Source: Vibrio metoecus
Lineage (GTDB): Bacteria > Pseudomonadota > Gammaproteobacteria > Enterobacterales > Vibrionaceae
Direction: 5' to 3'
NCBI RefSeq assembly: GCF_000696385.1
Contig: NZ_JJMN01000046.1
Location: 310,001-374,000, forward strand
DNA: 64,000 nt
The stretch's first letter is position 1. Each line of letters opens with the position of its first letter. The notes under the pieces were generated by a model. That model was not told where the DNA came from. It saw only the letters and a list, made by a program, of their open reading frames with translations, and did not search any database. A program made the translations under genes and the position numbers. This document shows, piece by piece, positions 1 to 8,876 of this stretch.

Positions 1-149
1 TGTCGCTTTCTTTCGCATTGAAAGCTCAGAAAACCGCAAAACAATAGATTTATGTATCACCAATTTACCTGTGGAAAAAAGTCAGAACTCGGCCAAGAGT
101 AAGGGTTTCAGCGCGGCTTGTCACCTACGCTTTCGTCAATTTAAAGCAA

Positions 150-169
150 AAAGGCACGTATGTGCCTTT
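150..169. terminator. Small hairpin after the CBM48-like gene
   Basis: Perfect 8-bp stem, AAAGGCAC pairing with GTGCCTTT around GTAT, with A-rich sequence on its left and T-rich on the opposite strand. It lies about 80 bases past the stop of the minus-strand gene ending at 251 and is a plausible rho-independent terminator for it. Bases 1-149 hold no gene I can support. Confidence 0.55.
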
Positions 170-250
170 CAAAAATATAAGATTTAGTGTGTCAGCAGCA
201 ACTTAGTTCTTTGTGATTTTTTGAGCTTTCGCGCAAAAATGCTACCGAAA

Positions 251-550
251 TCACTGATAGGTGGTGAGCAAGCAGTTCTCTTCCCCAAAACCATTCGCGA
301 TGTACTGATCGGCATCGGGGTCATTTACCCATTGTTGCTGATCAAGCAAATAACGGAATTGAAATTCGCTATCTTTCGGCAAACGTGTTTTAAATTTGAA
401 GGTGCTCGATTTAGCGACTTTTTTCATTGGCTCTGGCTGCCAACCTAAAAAATCCGCCACAATCGCCACTTCTGATGCCGCTTGCGGTGCATCGCATTCA
501 AAAGTGACTTCCACTTCATCTTTTGTTTTAAGGAACTTCTTGTTAATCAT
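251..550 (-). CDS. Small glycogen-binding-like (CBM48/isoamylase N-terminal fold) protein
   Basis: A 98-residue cytoplasmic protein that resembles an isolated carbohydrate-binding module of family 48, the beta-sandwich found at the N-terminus of glycogen branching and debranching enzymes. The visible signature is the run of beta strands with FLGWQPEPMKKV near residue 35 (where the family has a W-x-P-x-M-like segment) and FQFRYLLDQQQWVNDPDAD near residue 65, typical of the module's second sheet. I start at the ATG at 550 because a GGAG sits six bases upstream; an upstream extension of 12 codons is open but has no ribosome site. No catalytic domain is present, so it probably binds glycogen or acts as a regulatory subunit (inference). 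It stands alone, convergent with nothing, followed by a hairpin. Confidence 0.75.
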   Translation of the reverse strand: MINKKFLKTKDEVEVTFECDAPQAASEVAIVADFLGWQPEPMKKVAKSSTFKFKTRLPKDSEFQFRYLLDQQQWVNDPDADQYIANGFGEENCLLTTYQ

Positions 551-660
551 GTCAAACTCCATCTTCGAACAAAAAACAACCAACTCAAGGCATGATAGGT
601 AATTTATTCCCTATACTCAACCTAACTGTCATTCAATTAAACGCATAATCTCTACGTCGA

Positions 661-770
661 GGGTAACCGGGGTTTTCCGCATGAAATCCCGATTAACGCA
701 GCCAACCGAGATTAACCAGAAGGAAACCTGAGGTTAACGAAAGTTAATCACATGAAATTAAAAGATTAAT
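661..770. promoter_or_regulatory. Cluster of GRTTAAC-type direct repeats upstream of sulP
   Basis: The 340-base gap between the divergent CBM48-like gene and the SulP gene holds repeated heptamers: GATTAAC at 691 and 710, GGTTAAC at 732, AGTTAAT at 743 and GATTAAT at 764. All lie on the same strand. A TATAAA stands at about 830, some 60 bases before the SulP start. The repeats could be binding sites for a LysR- or AraC-type regulator; no such gene is adjacent. The rest of the gap (584-660, 771-890) shows nothing else I can name. Confidence 0.3.
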
Positions 771-890
771 TTTCTCAACACTTCGCCATTACCCCCTTTT
801 ATCTTGCGGGAAGTATCCCTTTACAGCCTATAAAATGAGCGTAGAATCCACGGCGTTTTCATTTCCCTATTTTTGTTAAGGTGATCAATT

Positions 891-2569
891 ATGTTTGCCA
901 TCTATGAATCCTATAAAGCCGGTCAGTTGCAACCCAAACAGTGGGTCAACAATATTACAGCGGGGTTTGATAGTTTGGGGTGGTTGCTCTGCCGTTGGCG
1001 ATGGCATTTGCTATTGCTTCCGGCGTAAAACCAGAACAAGGAATTTATACCGCTATCATCGCGGGGATCATTGTTTCCCTGTTTGGTGGTTCACGCGTAC
1101 AAATCGCTGGCCCAACCGGCGCGTTTATTGTCATTCTTGCCGGCATTGTCGCTGAGCACGGTATTACCGGATTACAGATTGCGACCATTATGGCGGGCTT
1201 TATTCTGGTTATTCTTGGCTTAGCTCGCTTAGGCAGCATCATCCGTTATATTCCCGATCCGGTTATCGTGGGCTTTACCTCAGGCATTGGTGTGATCATT
1301 TGGGTCGGTCAGTGGCGCGATTTCTTCGGTTTACCTGAAATCAAAGGTGAACATTTCCACCAGAAATTGATCGCGATTTTCCACGCATTCCCACAATTCC
1401 ACCTCACGACAACCTTGCTGGCACTCTTATCTCTGGCCTTGGTTATTTTCGGACCTAAAATTCCGAAGCTGTCCAAAATTCCGGGGCCATTGTTGGCGCT
1501 GGTTGTCGTAACCTCACTGCAATATGTGATTGGGTTTGAAGGGGTAAGAACTATTGGCTCTGCGTTTGGAGGTATCCCTCAAGGTTTACCAGAGTTTGCT
1601 TTACCGGATTTAAGCCTAAGTCAGATGATTCAGTTGATTGGTCCCGCTTTTGCCATTGCAATGCTGGGCGCAATCGAATCTTTACTTTCTGCGGTAGTCG
1701 CCGATGGTATGGCAGGTACGAAGCACAACTCTAACCAAGAGTTGGTCGGCCAAGGCATCGCCAACATTATTACACCGTTATTCGGTGGCATTGCGGCAAC
1801 AGGCGCGATTGCACGTACAGCGACCAACATTCGTAACGGTGGCAACAGCCCTATTGCAGGGGTTATGCACGCACTGACATTAGTGATCATTCTGCTGGTT
1901 TTAGCGCCCCTTGCCGTCAATATTCCTCTAGCCACCCTCAGTGCAATTCTGTTTGTCGTGGCGTGGAATATGAGTGAAGCCCCTCACTTCGTACAACTAG
2001 CCAAACGTGCCCCACGTGCTGATGTCGCGATTCTCTTGCTCACTTTTGGTTTGACGGTCTTCGCCGATCTCGTGGTAGCGGTCAATATCGGGGTGATCAT
2101 CGCCATGCTGCATTTCGTGAAACGTATGGCTTCAAGTGTCGAAGTCAAAGCGAACGGTTCACAAGATATGAGCTATGAACTCGCCCAACAAGGCAGAAGC
2201 GCGCTGCCTCGTGAATTAGCGGTTTACGCATTAGAAGGACCTTTCTTCTTTGCCGCTGCTGAGACTTTCGAACGAGTGATGAGTAGCATTCAGGAAACGC
2301 CGCACATTCTGATCCTACGTTTAAAATGGGTGCCATTTATGGATATTACGGGCATTCAAACACTGGAAGAGATCATTCAAAGCTTCCACAAGCGTGGTAT
2401 TAAAGTGCTGATTTCAGGGGCGAACCCACGCGTTTCGCAGAAGTTGATTAAAGCGGGTATCGTCGATTTAGTGGGAAAAAACAATGTTTACCCCGTTTTT
2501 GAAAGCGCACTCCACGCTGCGTTAACGGAAATTGACGCAACAGCTCCCGTTGAAACTCAGCACGGCTGA
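891..2569 (+). CDS. SulP-family anion transporter with C-terminal STAS domain (frameshifted near its start)
   Basis: An inner-membrane transporter of the SulP/SLC26 family, which moves sulfate, bicarbonate or other anions. About a dozen hydrophobic segments fill residues 25-430, including the family's early AGxxVGxxALPLAMAFAIASG stretch; a cytoplasmic STAS domain follows (VPFMDITGIQTLEEII near residue 485). The ATG at 891 follows TAAGGTGATCAATT and gives a normal N-terminus (MFAIYESYKAGQLQPKQW). Reading breaks between about 960 and 980, where GGGG and TTTGGGG each appear to carry one extra base; removing both joins the frames and gives about 558 residues, a normal length. The break lies in homopolymer runs and is probably a sequence error. 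Substrate cannot be deduced. A strong terminator follows. Confidence 0.88.
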
Positions 2570-2600
2570 GTCAAACGCTAACGCACCGATTAATGGTTAA

Positions 2601-2629
2601 ACGCCCCCTGCATGCAGGGGGCGTTTTTT
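2601..2629 (+). terminator. Rho-independent terminator of the SulP gene
   Basis: A perfect 24-base palindrome, ACGCCCCCTGCA pairing with TGCAGGGGGCGT, followed directly by TTTTT. It starts 31 bases after the SulP stop codon. Confidence 0.92.
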
Positions 2630-2785
2630 ATCTTTATGCTTTCGATTCGCATATCTTCGCGGTTCAACGTCTTCATCCTCGCCATTTCACCGATGATACA
2701 TTTAACAATAAATATACAAAACTCCGCCATTCTTTGAAACATCAGGAAATTAATTTGAATGCATACCCAAAATAATTGAATAGTA

Positions 2786-2814
2786 TTGCGAATGGTGTGA
2801 AAAGTAGCTATTCT
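2786..2814 (+). promoter_or_regulatory. Predicted sigma70 promoter for the YjiH-like gene
   Basis: TTGCGA at 2786 and TATTCT at 2809 are separated by 17 bases. Transcription would start near 2821, giving a 110-base untranslated leader. The remainder of the gap, 2630-2785, shows nothing recognisable. Confidence 0.45.
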
Positions 2815-2820
2815 TGCGCC

Positions 2821-2930
2821 CGCTGAATCAATCGGGATGATCAGTGAATTTTTATGCTATGGAAGGGTGAGAAAGACCGAATCGCGCGTCTGAAGGACGC
2901 AGTCGTCAATGCAGTAATGATAGAGATAAA
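2821..2930 (+). promoter_or_regulatory. Possible structured 5' leader of the YjiH-like gene
   Basis: The leader can form a first hairpin (CGCTG 2821-2825 with CAGTG 2842-2846, extended by ATCA/TGAT), and a second domain closed by TTTAT-G-CTAT (2851-2860) with ATAG-AG-ATAAA (2920-2930). The second domain contains a GCGTC/GACGC hairpin at 2886-2900. The 3' strand of the closing stem ends three bases before the start codon and includes the only purine-rich stretch that could bind ribosomes. I do not recognise a known riboswitch class. Confidence 0.3.
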
Positions 2931-2933
2931 CCC

Positions 2934-4311
2934 ATGCAAGATAACGCGCAAACCCTAGAGCCGCCAGTAAAGAGCCATTCTGCTAATCTGTGGATGTTCC
3001 TGATCCCTTCTTTGATCGGGCTTTTCCTGTTTATGGCGCCCATCAGTTACGATGGTGCCTTGACTATTCCTGTAGCCGTATTAGCCAAGTCAGTCCAAGC
3101 TTTATTGGGTGATTCTCTGGTCACCGTCGTCACGGTAATTATTGCGTTTATGTCTGTCGCTTCTTTAGTGACAAAATTATTCCAACCAAGCTGGATCATG
3201 AGCCGCCCTTTCCTAAACAGTTTGCTCAATCCTTCTTGGCTTTGGCTAACCGTGCGCATTATTGGTGGTGCAGCAGTCATCATGACCTTCTTTCAAATCG
3301 GTCCGAAAGCGATCTGGGAAGAAAACACCGGCGGATTAGTGTTACAAGGTTTGCTCCCTACGCTCTTTTCAGTGTTTATCTTTGCCGGCTTACTACTGCC
3401 GTTGCTGCTCAATTTCGGTTTGTTAGAACTGTTTGGTAGTCTGCTGAGCAAAGTGATGCGCCCTGTTTTTAACTTGCCTGGCCGCAGCGCAATTGACTGT
3501 ATGGCATCTTGGCTTGGTGATGGTAGCGTGGGGATCCTGCTCACCAGTAAGCAATACGAAGAAAAGTTTTATACGCAGCGTGAAGCAGCGGTAGTAGGTA
3601 CCACTTTCTCTGCGGTTTCAATTACCTTTAGCTTAGTGGTGATTGCTCAAGTTGAGCTGGAGCACCTGTTCTTACCTTTCTATGGTGCGGTCTGTTTAGC
3701 GGGCTTTGTGGCTGCGGTCGTTATCCCTCGCCTACCCCCACTGTCATGGAAGAAAGATACCTACATCGATGGCACTAAGCCACACCCAGATGCCGATGCG
3801 ATCCCTGAAGGTCACACCGCTTTTTCTTGGGGCATGGAACTGGCGCTAGCAAAAGCAGCAAAAGTCAGCTCAGTAAAATACGGTGATTGGTGAAGGTGTG
3901 CGTAATGCTGTCGATATGGTGTTTGGCGTACTGCCTGTGGTGATGGGGCTTGGTACGATTGCGCTCGTAATTGCGGAGTATACTTCGGTATTTTCTCTGT
4001 TAGGTCAGCCTTTCATTCCATTCTTAGAACTGCTGGGCGTACCTGAAGCAGTGGCGGCATCAAAAACGATTGTGGTCGGTTTTGCTGATATGTTTATCCC
4101 AGCCATCTTAGCAGCATCCATCGATAACGAGATGACACGCTTTGTGATTGCGGCGATGTCGGTTACTCAGCTTATCTACATGTCTGAAGTGGGTGCTCTG
4201 CTGCTGGGTAGCCGCATCCCAGTCAATATTGCCGAGCTGTTTGTTATCTTCATTTTGCGTACCCTTATCACTTTACCTGTCATTACTGCGGTAGCACATT
4301 TACTGTTCTAA
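2934..4311 (+). CDS. YjiH-family inner-membrane protein with nucleoside-recognition (Gate) domains (frameshifted)
   Basis: A polytopic membrane protein of the YjiH type, a family built from Gate/nucleoside-recognition segments also seen in spore-maturation and nucleoside transport proteins; its substrate is not known. Ten or so hydrophobic helices are spread over about 458 residues, with a charged cytoplasmic loop near residues 265-310. Two reading frames are needed: one ends at 3893 and the next carries on from just before 3883. At 3875-3885 the sequence AAAATACGG appears to contain one extra base; without it the protein reads through as VSSVK-T-VIGEGVRNAV. The start ATG follows GATAGAGATAAACCC. 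A terminator follows, so the gene is probably monocistronic. Confidence 0.82.
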
Positions 4312-4328
4312 CCCGTCTCTTTATTAAG

Positions 4329-4354
4329 AAGCGCCGCTAACGCGGCGCTTTTCT
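4329..4354 (+). terminator. Terminator of the YjiH-like gene
   Basis: Stem AAGCGCCGC with GCGGCGCTT around TAAC, followed by TTCTT. It starts 18 bases after the stop codon. Confidence 0.88.
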
Positions 4355-4409
4355 TATTTTAAGTCTCAACATTGAGTCTTTTTATCATCAATTTTATTAA
4401 TATCAGTGA

Positions 4410-4438
4410 TTTTCATATCATCCAACTCCGCCTATAAT
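4410..4438 (+). promoter_or_regulatory. Predicted promoter of the cdgA unit
   Basis: A consensus -10 element TATAAT at 4433 lies 17 bases after TTTTCA at 4410 (four of six matches to the -35). A short inverted repeat, AACCA-AATAA-TGGTT at 4441-4455, sits at the expected transcription start and could be an operator. Confidence 0.5.
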
Positions 4439-4478
4439 TCAACCAAATAATGGTTGTTAACTCATCGTGTTGTCATAA

Positions 4479-4594
4479 CTCCAACGCTCAACGTTGCTCA
4501 CCCATCAGCAACTCAAGGTGAAATGGCACGCGACTAACATCACTCCCACTCTCCAAGCCTTGTATGGAGAAGCGTTGGGAGCTCTGTCAAACAG
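4479..4594 (+). ncRNA. Candidate multi-branched RNA leader upstream of cdgA
   Basis: Three nested helices can be drawn by eye. An outer stem pairs 4479-4488 (CTCCAACGCT) with 4571-4581 (AGCGTTGGGAG, one bulge). Inside it are GTTGCT 4493-4498 with AGCAAC 4507-4512, and TCTCCA 4550-4555 with TGGAGA 4565-4570, the latter abutting the outer stem. A weaker GTGA/TCAC pair (4518/4540) could make a fourth arm. A small CTGT-CAA-ACAG hairpin (4584-4594) precedes the likely ribosome site and the ATG at 4611. The arrangement is riboswitch-like, but I cannot assign it to a known class, including the c-di-GMP aptamers. Confidence 0.4.
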
Positions 4595-4610
4595 CACGGA
4601 ATAAAGAATC

Positions 4611-5078
4611 ATGAGATGGATGTGGCTGATATTGACCTTATTGTGCAGTTCTTTTGCTTATTCGTCGGACATATCGATACAGCTGGCAAATGACCCGCCT
4701 GAGGTTTTTTCACTCAAGCAGTTAAGCACAGATTTACCCAAGGTTTCTTTCTCAACTCAACTACCCTGGCTACAAGGTGAGCATCAATTCACTGGTTTCA
4801 GAGTGAGTGACCTTCTGAGTTATTTGCAACAAGATCAAGTCAGCTCAGTCACCTTTATCGCGCTCAATGACTATGCTGCAAATATCTCGATAGCCGACAT
4901 TGAGCAATATGAACCGATTGTGGCTTACTACCTAGACGGAACAGAAATGAAGATTCGCAACAAAGGCCCCTTTTGGTTGGTGTACAACCTAGACAAAAAT
5001 CCGAAGCTAAACAATCCGATTTACTATACTCATATGGTTTGGCAGATAAGTCATATTCTGATTCATAAGAAGCCATGA
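4611..5078 (+). CDS. Periplasmic protein with a molybdopterin-oxidoreductase-like fold, partner of CdgA
   Basis: A 155-residue exported protein: the first 18 residues (MRWMWLILTLLCSSFAYS) form a signal peptide. The body, with LxxGEHQFTGFRVSDLLSYL near residue 58 and KGPFWLVYNLD near 120, resembles the small sulfite-oxidase-type molybdopterin-binding domain. No obvious cofactor cysteine is visible (the one Cys falls in the signal peptide), so it is more likely a ligand-binding relic than an enzyme (inference). Its stop overlaps the start of cdgA by four bases (ATGA), which implies translational coupling and a joint role: it may sense something in the periplasm and pass it to the membrane cyclase. 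Confidence 0.68.
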   Translation: MRWMWLILTLLCSSFAYSSDISIQLANDPPEVFSLKQLSTDLPKVSFSTQLPWLQGEHQFTGFRVSDLLSYLQQDQVSSVTFIALNDYAANISIADIEQYEPIVAYYLDGTEMKIRNKGPFWLVYNLDKNPKLNNPIYYTHMVWQISHILIHKKP

Positions 5079-6176
5079 ACACACAAACCCAGAAAACGCT
5101 GCATCCCCTGATTTTGCATGCTAAGACGCTATTGATCGTCATGTCGGCGATCCTAATTCTGGCTAATTTGTATTTACTGAATACTACGCGCGATCTGTCT
5201 AAGTCCTACTCTTCGCAAACCAATCAAGCGATTTGGTTTTTGTTTCAGCTCAACAAAGAGTTTACCGAGATGCTTGCGTTGTCTCCTTACTTGCTGGAGT
5301 CCAATAGCACACGCCAACAAGTCATGGTGAAATACGAGCTGACATGGAGTCGCTTTGATCTCATCCTCAGTAGCCCAGAAGCGGATGGTATTATCGGAAT
5401 GTCTCACACTCGTGAATATTTCCAAGCGGCGTTCGCGCGTTTTAAACAGCTTGAGCCTTTACTGTTGGCAGCAAAAGATCCCGACAGCTTACAAACCTTT
5501 ATGTTAGCGGCCGAGCAAGAATTCGATATTTTCATCCAGTTTATTAACCGTACTTTTGGGGTACAAAGCCCGATGTACACCGAGCAGAAAGAGCAGGTTA
5601 ACTACCTTAGCCGCATCCAATTTATGCTGATGCTATTGATGTTTGGGTGTGTGGGGTTGGTGAGTTTTATTTTGCACAAAGAGGCCGAATTCCACCGTAT
5701 TTTAGCCCTAACCGATCCATTAACCGGATTAGAAAACCGCACTGCGATGTTCAGCGAATTAGAACGCCATCGCCGCAGCGGAGGGTTCTCACTGTTTCTG
5801 CTCGACCTCAATGGCTTTAAACAGATTAATGATACTTATGGCCACCAGATGGGGGATGCGGTGCTCAAACAGGTCGCGTATCGTTTAAGTCATTCAATTC
5901 CTACGTTCGATTATCGTGTATTTCGGATGGGGGGCGATGAATTTGCCGTGATCCTAAGCAGCATTAATTCAACAGAACAGATGATGATGCAGCGCATGAT
6001 CAAACAATGCTTTGAACAAGAGTTTGAGTTAAATGGCTCTTTACGTGCCAAGCTCAACACGAGTATCGGAGTCAGCACTTACCCGCTCGATACCACCAAC
6101 CTCAGTCAGCTGATCTTTTTAGGCCGATAAAAACATGTATGAAATGAAATTCCTACAAAAAAGCCCCTCATCGTGA
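5075..6176 (+). CDS. cdgA: CdgA, membrane GGDEF diguanylate cyclase (frameshifted at its last residues)
   Basis: Makes c-di-GMP from two GTP. One membrane helix at residues 15-30, a periplasmic helical region of about 150 residues, a second helix near residue 190 (FMLMLLMFGCVGLVSFIL), then a GGDEF domain with an intact RMGGDEFAVIL active site near residue 288. The RxxD inhibitory site expected just upstream is absent (FDYR there instead), so product inhibition is probably lost. In the uninterrupted frame the protein stops at 6130 after LIFLGR; dropping one G from GGCC at 6123 restores the family-typical tail LADKNMYEMKFLQK and moves the stop to 6174-6176, inside the terminator, for about 366 residues. 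I recognise this as the V. cholerae CdgA orthologue from memory. Confidence 0.82.
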
Positions 6177-6181
6177 GGGGC
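6156..6181. terminator. Bidirectional terminator between cdgA and pstB
   Basis: Stem GCCCCTCA with TGAGGGGC around TCG (6163-6181). An A-tract at 6156-6162 becomes a U-tract for transcripts leaving pstB on the minus strand; cdgA translation ends inside the stem. Confidence 0.85.
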
Positions 6182-6224
6182 AAAATTTACCATCGCTTAT
6201 AGTTATAATTCCATCAAATAAGGC

Positions 6225-6980
6225 TTAACCGAAATCCCCGTTAACATAACCGCGAGTACGGTCGTCACGTGGATTACTGAAGATCACTTGGGTGTCATCG
6301 TGCTCCACCAACTCTCCCATCAAGAAGAAAGCGGTGCGGTCGGAAATACGGCGCGCTTGCTGCATCGAGTGTGTCACGATCACGATGGTGTAGTTCTTCT
6401 TCAGATCTTCCATCAATTCTTCAATTTTGTGGGTCGCAATCGGGTCAAGTGCCGAAGTCGGTTCATCCATCAAAATCACATCGGGTTCCATCGCAATGGT
6501 GCGCGCAATACACAGACGCTGCTGTTGGCCGCCCGATAAACCAAACGCGTGAGACTTGAGGCGATCTTTCACTTCATCCCACAATGCGGCACCGCGCAGT
6601 GAACGTTCAACCACTTCATCCAGATGCTTTTTGTCTTTAATCCCTTGCGCGCGCAAACCATACGCCACGTTTTCATAAATACTCATTGGGAATGGGTTCG
6701 GCTTTTGGAATACCATCCCGACACGGATGCGTAGGTCAGACACATCGATATTGCCATACACATCTTGGCCATCCATAGTCAGTTTACCTGTGATAGTCAC
6801 CCCTTCGATCAGGTCATTCATTCGGTTCAGGCAACGTAGCAGGGTGGATTTACCACAACCTGATGGGCCAATCAGCGCCGTCACTTGGCGGGTTGGGATC
6901 GGCAGATTGATCGATTTGAGGGCTTGGTTCTCACCGTAGAACAGGTCAAGATTTTCGATATTGAATTTGGTCGTTTTCAT
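6225..6980 (-). CDS. pstB: PstB, phosphate ABC transporter ATPase
   Basis: Drives high-affinity phosphate import as the cytoplasmic ATPase of PstSCAB. All ABC motifs are visible: Walker [10 protein letters not shown] near residue 35, Q-loop [14 protein letters not shown], signature LSGGQQQR near 148, Walker [13 protein letters not shown] near 170 and the switch His in THSMQQ. I start at the ATG at 6980, with AGAG nine bases upstream, giving 251 residues, the usual length; eight more upstream codons are open. It is the last gene of pstSCAB. No phoU follows: the next features are the terminator and cdgA. Confidence 0.96.
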   Translation of the reverse strand: MKTTKFNIENLDLFYGENQALKSINLPIPTRQVTALIGPSGCGKSTLLRCLNRMNDLIEGVTITGKLTMDGQDVYGNIDVSDLRIRVGMVFQKPNPFPMSIYENVAYGLRAQGIKDKKHLDEVVERSLRGAALWDEVKDRLKSHAFGLSGGQQQRLCIARTIAMEPDVILMDEPTSALDPIATHKIEELMEDLKKNYTIVIVTHSMQQARRISDRTAFFLMGELVEHDDTQVIFSNPRDDRTRGYVNGDFG

Positions 6981-7008
6981 TGTGTTATCTCTAAATTCTG
7001 TCAATGAC

Positions 7009-7878
7009 TTAGTACGTCGCAGTATTGAATCGTTTGGCGATGAGCTTGGTGACCATGTTGATCAGCAGCACCACCACAATCAGCACCGTGGCGGTGCCAT
7101 ACGCTTGATTCCATTCTTCAATGGTGAACAGTTCTGTGGTCAGTTTGTACAGGTGAACGGTTAGGGTACGGCCAGAATCCAGTAAAGAGTCTGGAATACG
7201 CGCCACCATACCTGCCGTCAAAAATACCGGTGCAGATTCCCCGATAACACGACCAATACTCAGAATGACAGAAGTTAAAATCCCCGGCATTGCACTTGGC
7301 AAAATCAACCGACGAATGGTGTAAATTTTTGAAGCTCCGACACCATAAGAACCTTCACGGTACGTTTGTGGTACCGACATTAACGCTTCTTCCGTGGTGC
7401 GGATAATGACTGGCAGGATCAAAATACTCAGGGTCAATGCACCGGAGAGAATCGAGAAGCCTAAGCCCAAAATCGCCACGAAGAAGGTCATACCAAACAG
7501 ACCGAAAATGATCGATGGAATCCCCGCCAGTGACTCAGTACAGAAACGGATGATTTTGACTAAACGGCTGCCCACTTTGGCATATTCCGTTAAGTAAATC
7601 GCCGTCATAATGCCGATTGGCGCAGCCACCGCAATGGATGCCACGACCATGTAGATGGTGGAAATGATCATCGGGAAAATACCGTGCTCATCACCAGTAT
7701 GGGTGTAATTATCGCTAATAAATTTCCAGTTAACGTGCTGCAAACCGTTCGACAGGATGTACCAGATAATCCAGAACAGGAAACCCACCGTCAGTGCCGC
7801 AGAAATCCAGATAAAAGCACGCAGGATATTGTCTTTCAATACACGCGCTTGTTTGAGTTTTACGCGATCCATAGCCAT
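7009..7878 (-). CDS. pstA: PstA, phosphate ABC transporter permease
   Basis: One of the two inner-membrane permeases of the phosphate importer. It has 289 residues with six hydrophobic helices and the coupling loop [20 protein letters not shown] near residue 175, the EAA-type loop that contacts PstB. Its ATG overlaps the pstC stop as TAATG, a sign of translational coupling, and pstB starts 28 bases after its end. Confidence 0.95.
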   Translation of the reverse strand: MAMDRVKLKQARVLKDNILRAFIWISAALTVGFLFWIIWYILSNGLQHVNWKFISDNYTHTGDEHGIFPMIISTIYMVVASIAVAAPIGIMTAIYLTEYAKVGSRLVKIIRFCTESLAGIPSIIFGLFGMTFFVAILGLGFSILSGALTLSILILPVIIRTTEEALMSVPQTYREGSYGVGASKIYTIRRLILPSAMPGILTSVILSIGRVIGESAPVFLTAGMVARIPDSLLDSGRTLTVHLYKLTTELFTIEEWNQAYGTATVLIVVVLLINMVTKLIAKRFNTATY

Positions 7879-8798
7879 TACCTCGCCTTCTCACGGTTCA
7901 AATACAACAATGCTGCGTTCAACATCATGATAAACACCAGCAGTACCACACCGGTTGCGTAAAGCGCGTTGGCATGCACACCACTCGCGTAAGACATTTC
8001 AATCGCAATGTTGGCAGTCAGGGTACGAGCAGAATCAAGCAGGCCTTCTGGCATCGCAGGTGCGTTGCCCATCACCATGATGATCGCCATGGTTTCACCC
8101 AAAGCGCGGCCGATACCCAAGATAACGCCCGTCATGATCCCGGAACGCGCTGCAGGAACCAGCAGTTTGAAGATGGTGTAGATGCTTGAAGCACCCAGTG
8201 CGAGCGAACCTTCTTTGTAAGCACGCGGTACCGCACGAATCGAGGTTTCAGACACGGTGATTACCGTAGGCAGAATCATCACACCCAGTACGATAATCCC
8301 AGCTAAAATCGTGTTACCCGCAGGAACGTTAAACACGTTTTGGATCAACGGAACGATGATCACCAAACCGAAGAAGCCGTACACCACAGAAGGGATGCCA
8401 GCAAGCAGCTCAACCGCAGGACGAATGACATCGGCTACACGTTTGGGTGCCACTTCCGCAATGAAAACGGCAGTGAGTACGCCAACTGGAACACCCACAA
8501 TCACGGCACCAAAGGTGGAAACAACAGAAGCGACAATCATAGTCGCGACACCGTACAGCGCTGGGGGTAACCAGTCTTGTCCAAGCACAATGCCGGTTAC
8601 GCCAGCTTCTTGGAAAGCAGGGATACTTTCTCGAACAATAAAGTAAGCAATGATGCCAAGGGAAACAATCCCGATCACGGCACTGGTGAGAAACAAACCG
8701 TGAAAGATACGTTCTTTCCAGTCAACACGTCGTTGCTCACGCAGACTACGCATAGAGGTATTATCCATAAGCTTGTCACTATTTGTTGCGATGGTCAT
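7878..8798 (-). CDS. pstC: PstC, phosphate ABC transporter permease
   Basis: The second permease of the importer, 306 residues, with six hydrophobic helices after a charged N-terminal tail and a coupling loop SIRAVPRAYKEGSLALGASS near residue 190. The start at 8798 has AGGTGA eight bases upstream. It follows pstS after 78 bases that contain a hairpin, and it overlaps pstA. Confidence 0.95.
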   Translation of the reverse strand: MTIATNSDKLMDNTSMRSLREQRRVDWKERIFHGLFLTSAVIGIVSLGIIAYFIVRESIPAFQEAGVTGIVLGQDWLPPALYGVATMIVASVVSTFGAVIVGVPVGVLTAVFIAEVAPKRVADVIRPAVELLAGIPSVVYGFFGLVIIVPLIQNVFNVPAGNTILAGIIVLGVMILPTVITVSETSIRAVPRAYKEGSLALGASSIYTIFKLLVPAARSGIMTGVILGIGRALGETMAIIMVMGNAPAMPEGLLDSARTLTANIAIEMSYASGVHANALYATGVVLLVFIMMLNAALLYLNREKAR

Positions 8799-8837
8799 AA
8801 AATCACCTATCGAACTAAGGTCGATGTAAACAAAGTA

Positions 8838-8858
8838 CCCGACCCAAATTGGGTCGGG
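8838..8858 (-). terminator. Intercistronic hairpin between pstS and pstC
   Basis: CCCGACCC (8838-8845) pairs with GGGTCGGG (8851-8858), with AA/TT inside the stem. It has no long U-tract. Such a structure between a binding protein gene and its permeases commonly stabilises the upstream message or partly stops transcription, so that more PstS than PstC is made; the role here is inferred. Confidence 0.6.
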
Positions 8859-8876
8859 AAAAGAGTGTGGAACAAA

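Noticed and set aside
4479..4594. Known c-di-GMP-I (GEMM) riboswitch before cdgA
   Set aside because: The conserved GEMM core and tetraloop-receptor sequences are absent; kept only as an unclassified leader.
8257..8646. A 129-residue open frame on the plus strand opposite pstC
   Set aside because: Low-complexity Thr/Ala composition and full overlap with a conserved gene; a reading-frame shadow.
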